Positions 59,942-64,000 of a DNA stretch of 64,000 nt are shown here, one piece after another. The notes beneath the pieces are model-generated. The model did no database searches. It had not been told where the DNA came from and was given only the letters and a program-made list of their open reading frames with translations. The position numbers were made by a program, and so were the translations under genes. Source of the DNA: Laguncularia racemosa (lineage: Eukaryota; Streptophyta; Magnoliopsida; Myrtales; Combretaceae). Numbering within the stretch: position 1 is the first letter of the stretch; the number at the start of each line of letters is the position of its first letter. The stretch spans positions 4,340,001 through 4,404,000 of the forward strand of contig JBBMOL010000038.1 of NCBI GenBank assembly GCA_037954665.1, given 5' to 3'.

Positions 59942-60079
59942 GAAATGAATGAGGATCTAATCAAACTTGTGAATATAGGGGAGATATGGTAGGTAACATT
60001 CTAATTAGGAGCTGACAAAGCACCACTAAGTCCATAAGGTTTTAATGGTACTTTTTTTTTTCAATCTTATAGAATGTTA

Positions 60080-60790
60080 TAAGATCTTATGTATGTGAAG
60101 CCATTGACACTTCTCTAATTCAAGTACAATCCCATCTAATCTTAATGAAACTAGCCTAGCTCTTATTCCAAAAGTTAAAAATCCATAAGAACTAAGTTTT
60201 GTTTCACCCCATTAGCCTTTATAATTTCTTTTCTAAAATCCTATCAAAGGTCTTAGCGAATAGGTTAAACCCCACTTAAACAAAATCTTTTCCCCTTATT
60301 AGAGTGCTTTTATCCAAATTGTTTTTATCCAATATAAATAGTAAGTAACTCATGAGGTCTTTCAAGATTTGAAATTAAAAAAAGAAAAGAAGAAATGCTC
60401 ATGCACAATTAAAATTGACATGATGAAAGCATATAATAAAGTTGATTGGGGATTTCTAAGATGTTATGTTGAAGATGGGAATTTCATGAGAAACGATTAA
60501 TCGGATTATGATTACTATAACTTCAATATCTTATAATCTAATGTTGAATGGTAAGAAATAGGAAAAATATAGCCTATTAGAGGCATAAGACAAGGAAACC
60601 CCCTTAAGTTGCCAATGTCCTTTCTACAATGATAACAAAAGCTACCTTAGACAAATCCATTAAGGGTATAGGAATCAAGAAAACATGCTCAAAACTAACT
60701 CTCTTACTTTTTGCAGATGATTCCTCATTCTTCTTGATGCAAAAAAGGTCAATCTCCTCAAACTAAAGGAAAATTTCTCATGTTATTATC
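60080..60790 (+). pseudogene. LINE reverse transcriptase fragment
   Basis: LNETSLALIPKVKNP (60140-60185), then SPH*PL-like, then LANRLKP-like and SAFIP (to 60320). HEVFQDLKLKKEKKK follows, then TIKIDMMKAYNKVDWGFLR (60410-60460), then PIRGIRQGNPLKLP (60575-60615) and LLFADDSS-like (about 60705-60725). These are the RT fingers and palm of plant L1 elements, including a FADD core in a shifted frame. It lies 140 bases after the copia element and is independent of the LINE remnant at the left end of the window. Confidence 0.88.
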
Positions 60791-62400
60791 AGCTTCAAGT
60801 TATCGCTCATCTTATCGGGCCAAGATGTCAACTCGAGGCTTATTAAAGGGATGTGCTACTTGTATATAGGAATAGCATGCTTCTTACTGCCATTACCAAT
60901 TATGTAGACCAATTACCTCCCTAATAAAGCCAAGCTTATCTTTGATAGAAGGTTAGTCTTTACCACTCTTCTTTTTGTTTAAGGACTCCTACTTAACTTG
61001 TCATCTTGCTAATGGTATCTTCTTAGCTGATGTAGTCCATAGCTCTTTCCTATAATTTCTTAAAATTTTTAGATTTATGCAATGTCAAAGAGTAGAAAAT
61101 TTTTTACCTATCTTTTACTCCATTTACTACATTAAGCGTTATACACTCATGTCGACGTTGGGAATCCTGAGTATTACTCAGTTGAACATAGAGATGTAGC
61201 CTTTAAGTGTCTCATCTTGCTTCTGTCTAATGAGATTAAAAGTTGAGGAGTTTCGCTTAGGAATCTTGCTCATCAAAAGTACCGATAAAATAGCATGGTG
61301 TGTTCTCAAAAACTAGAAGCAAATTTTGACTTAAGGGCCCGAACCATTGGCATGCTGCTTTCTAAGAGTTCCTACAAAGGCTTGCAAGTTATGCATCGGA
61401 GATGCTAAAGAGTTTATCTAAGTTGTGTAATCACTCAAGTGTTTCGTAAGGTAAGTATCTCATCATAGAACTCTAACTACAAATTTAGATATGGTAGGGA
61501 GTTGTCATTTCATAAGAGGGCTTTCAACTTCATTACTTTACTTCTTTGTATGTCTACCATGTGTACTTTGCTTCACTCATGTATGTATGTGCACTTCATT
61601 TCACTTGTGCACTACCTATCCACTTCACTTACTTATGCATCCATGCACGCTTCATTTCACTTACGCATGCACATACCATATTGTCTATAGCAGTACTCCT
61701 GTCAATGAATGTTTCCTTGTGTTTATTCTTTTGAATCTCTCATCTCATGTCAATTAGTAGCATACCACAATATGAATATTGTAATATCAACACAACACTT
61801 TGCAAATTTTTTTTTTTTTGAATAAGATCCACACAGCTGAGTTATGTTTCTCATTTGCAAACGATGATCCTTACTTTAACCATAATGAAAAGAGATAAGA
61901 ACAATAACATTTATTTTCTAAACTCAAACGTAATGGCATTAATTAGTCAAGGGGTTATTACTCACTACTTAACTTATTCAAAATTTGATGAATTTAGACT
62001 ACTGTTAAAGTAAACATATTATGTTACGCGACTAGGAGATGATACTCTAACCGGTTGGCGTATTATGAATTGAATAAACATTGCACACTTAGGAAACAAA
62101 CCTCATACTAAGTAGCAGCAATATAACAATGTGTAAAATACATATAGTATATGTGTTAAAGGAGTACTCTCCCCCAATCTTGAAATAATGATAAAGAGAA
62201 GAAGACACTGACAAATAATTTAAAAGCAAGTTCATACTACTTGGCTTATCATTTTCATTCATTAACTTTCTTAATATATACTTGCATTTTAACAAGTGAA
62301 ACTTTTTAAGGTGTTGAAAGTTAATAGGAGTAGTGTGAACTTCCTCAACAATCACAAAGATTAGTCGTGATGACTCGCCTAGTTGCGCTAAATCAAATTC
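60790..62400. other. Spacer without recognised gene
   Basis: At 61560-61680 a CATGCAY / CACTTCAYTTCACTT repeat gives several overlapping short frames. No gene is supported. Confidence 0.45.
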
Positions 62401-62439
62401 TCCATTTCTTCTACTTAGGCTTTAATTTGATCTTGCATC

Positions 62440-64000
62440 TGTTGAGGGGAAAGTTGGATTTCTTAAACTTGTTTAGGATCCGAAGAAGATAAATACATCT
62501 CTTCAGACCCTTGTAACTATCATAAATAGTATACCTTACACCTATTTTTTCCTAATGAAACTTTCAATATTCTCTCTTTGCTTATTCTTCTTCTTGCTTC
62601 CTTAGCAACCACGCATCTTTCTTTTCCTTTGCTACCTACCTTGCATTTCTTCCTAAGTAGGTAATGGGACACTAAAGGGTCTCACAATAGTATTTTCTCC
62701 TTCCAAAACGTACTCATTAACAAAGGTCAACTCAATGAAGTATGACTCCTCTTACTCAAAAGGATTTGCATAATGAATATGTCTTTCCCTTTTCCAGTGA
62801 CCTTTAATGCATTAGTGTAGCATCGAAGGTACCAAGTTGTGATTATGCAGCCACTTCCTTCCCACAAGCAGGTGGTAGGATACGGACACATCGATCATGT
62901 AAAAGGTAACAGAGTCATTGATAGGCCCAGCTTTGAGATCTATAGTAACCCACCCCAATGTCTTTATAGGGAATGATTAAAGCCATTCACTAAAATAGGT
63001 TGCTTCACCAAATGCCCCGAATCAATTTTGGCGACTTCAAACGTAGCCTTTAACATGATATTCAAAGAGGATCCAATGTCATATGAATGTCCTCTTCATC
63101 GGATATCCATTAAGTACTCCCTCCAAGTACAGTAAGTGATTTCGATTTGGGTTCTTCACACACATAATAACATCTGTGAACAAAAGTGCATTCACATGGG
63201 CATGAGCCATTCTCTTCATAGGCTAAACGCTACACTACACCAGTATATTGTCCATCTAAAATCAGTGCGAGTGTATTTGTTGCTATGAGCCTCGGTTTCT
63301 CATCAAACCTTAGAGGTCAAAGAAATTCTAAAATTGGAAGTCTTCAACAATGCTGCAACAATGGGTGAGTATTCATCGTCTTCAACTTCACTCAATTTCT
63401 CTTTTCCCTTATGTACTTGGACAAGTGGCACTTATCCACTTCAACAATAGTGGGATCATGAGTAACAACATTTATGATCCTACATTGATTATCATGAGCT
63501 AAGAGTGGATTGTACTTAACATCATTGTTTTCAATGATAAGCTCCTCATTTTGCACCCTTTCATTGAAGATCTCCGTTAAAGTGAAGCAATCTTTAGTAG
63601 AATGTCCCATAACTCTATGGAACCTACAAAATCTAAAGTTGTTTCTTCCTTCTACAATAAGTGAGTGCTCAACTCTTAGGATTTGATATTTTCATCTCTC
63701 AACCATATGTTAAGCATAGCATATACCTTCCAAATTGGGCATGGATATGTTAATGCCTATGTAGAGCCCCTCATAGTCTCGATTCTAGGTTTCCCGCCTA
63801 GCTTCTTCCTTCCTTTAGATCCTTCTTCTTGAGCTAAGTTTACAAATGAGGCCTGTTTGTTAAACTTGAGACCTTCCCCCCTTTTCTTTGCAACGGAAAT
63901 GTTGGTCCTTCATGCATTTTCAACTAATGAAATGAATGACACCAATGACAAATTCTCCAAATGTACTGTGTATTCAATGAACATCCTTTAGATACAAATC
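62440..64000 (-). pseudogene. Gypsy gag-protease remnant, running off the right edge
   Basis: Minus strand, right to left: ASFVNLAQEEGSKGRKKLGG (about 63855-63800), PCPIWKVYAM, then FRFCRFHRVMGHSTKDCFTL (63645-63585), with the C.FH...GHST.DC zinc-knuckle-like segment, then IFNERVQNEELI (63560). Further on come SYDIGSSLNIMLKATFEVAK (63090-63030), an aspartic-protease-like D-[IML]-GSS motif, then PILVNGFNHSL and CLWEGSGCIITTWYLRCYTN (62880-62820). This order matches the gag-protease of non-chromoviral plant gypsy elements. Stops are frequent. Confidence 0.75.

Noticed and set aside
61491..61757. Cys/His/Thr-rich frames in all three plus frames
   Set aside because: They arise from a CATGCAY/CACTTCA repeat; three overlapping frames argue against coding.
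1..64000. CRISPR arrays, bacterial operons, rRNA clusters, tRNA genes
   Set aside because: None seen; the tRNA-like words at 5900-6106 belong to a SINE.

Overview
This window looks like nuclear DNA from a flowering plant, probably a eudicot. It is AT-rich and poor in genes, and it is filled with plant-type transposable elements: Ty3/gypsy, Ty1/copia, hAT, Mutator-like (MULE), PIF/Harbinger, LINE and a tRNA-derived SINE. Coding density is very low and introns are long. Nearly every transposon reading frame carries several stops. There are two 500-base N gaps (43100-43599 and 54259-54758) and one block of unusable sequence (50098-51650), so this is a draft assembly. No bacterial-type operon, CRISPR array or rRNA was seen. 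I found no intact, previously undescribed system. What stands out is how well the nested insertions can be dated against one another by exact target-site duplications (TSDs).

Layout. About 0.45-1.7 kb: a 5'-truncated LINE reverse-transcriptase tail (- strand). About 4.1-8.7 kb: the 5' end of the one recognisable host gene, a plant mRNA-capping enzyme (- strand). Two coding exons are clear (4131-4269 and 4619-4729). The probable 5' leader lies at 8.1-8.7 kb, and its intron holds a SINE and a 0.38-kb tandem duplication. The rest of the gene is not in the window. About 9.3-10.6 kb: degenerate repeats and a MITE-like element. 13203-23639: a BED/DUF659 hAT element (8-bp TSD CTTATAAT), split by a full-length Ty3/gypsy retrotransposon at 14608-21460 (5-bp TSD GAATG). 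About 26.1-31.1 kb: a broken PIF/Harbinger element with transposase and Myb/SANT-like remnants, invaded by a solo LTR at 28989-30634 (TSD GTGGG). 33277-36851: a second hAT element of a different (RICESLEEPER-like) family (TSD GTTGTAAT). About 37.9-40.8 kb: a probable gypsy LTR remnant. 44.6-46.9 kb: a decayed MULE transposase (+). 48.2-49.4 kb: a plant-mobile-domain gene remnant (-). 49.6-50.1 kb: an AT-rich ~150-bp tandem repeat running into the homopolymer artefact. 51.65-54.26 kb: probable unique DNA with one candidate exon. 55453-59941: a Ty1/copia element (TSD GAAAT). 60.1-60.8 kb: a LINE RT fragment (+). 62.4-64.0 kb: a gypsy gag-protease fragment (-) running off the right edge.

Working together: none of the transposons looks autonomous. 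The gypsy element has lost two of its three integrase catalytic residues, and many stops are the CGA-to-TGA or TGG-to-TGA kind expected from decay of methylated cytosines. The capping-enzyme gene is the only locus whose preserved frame, splice sites and start codon suggest function. Family assignments come from recognising conserved motifs by eye; no database search was run.
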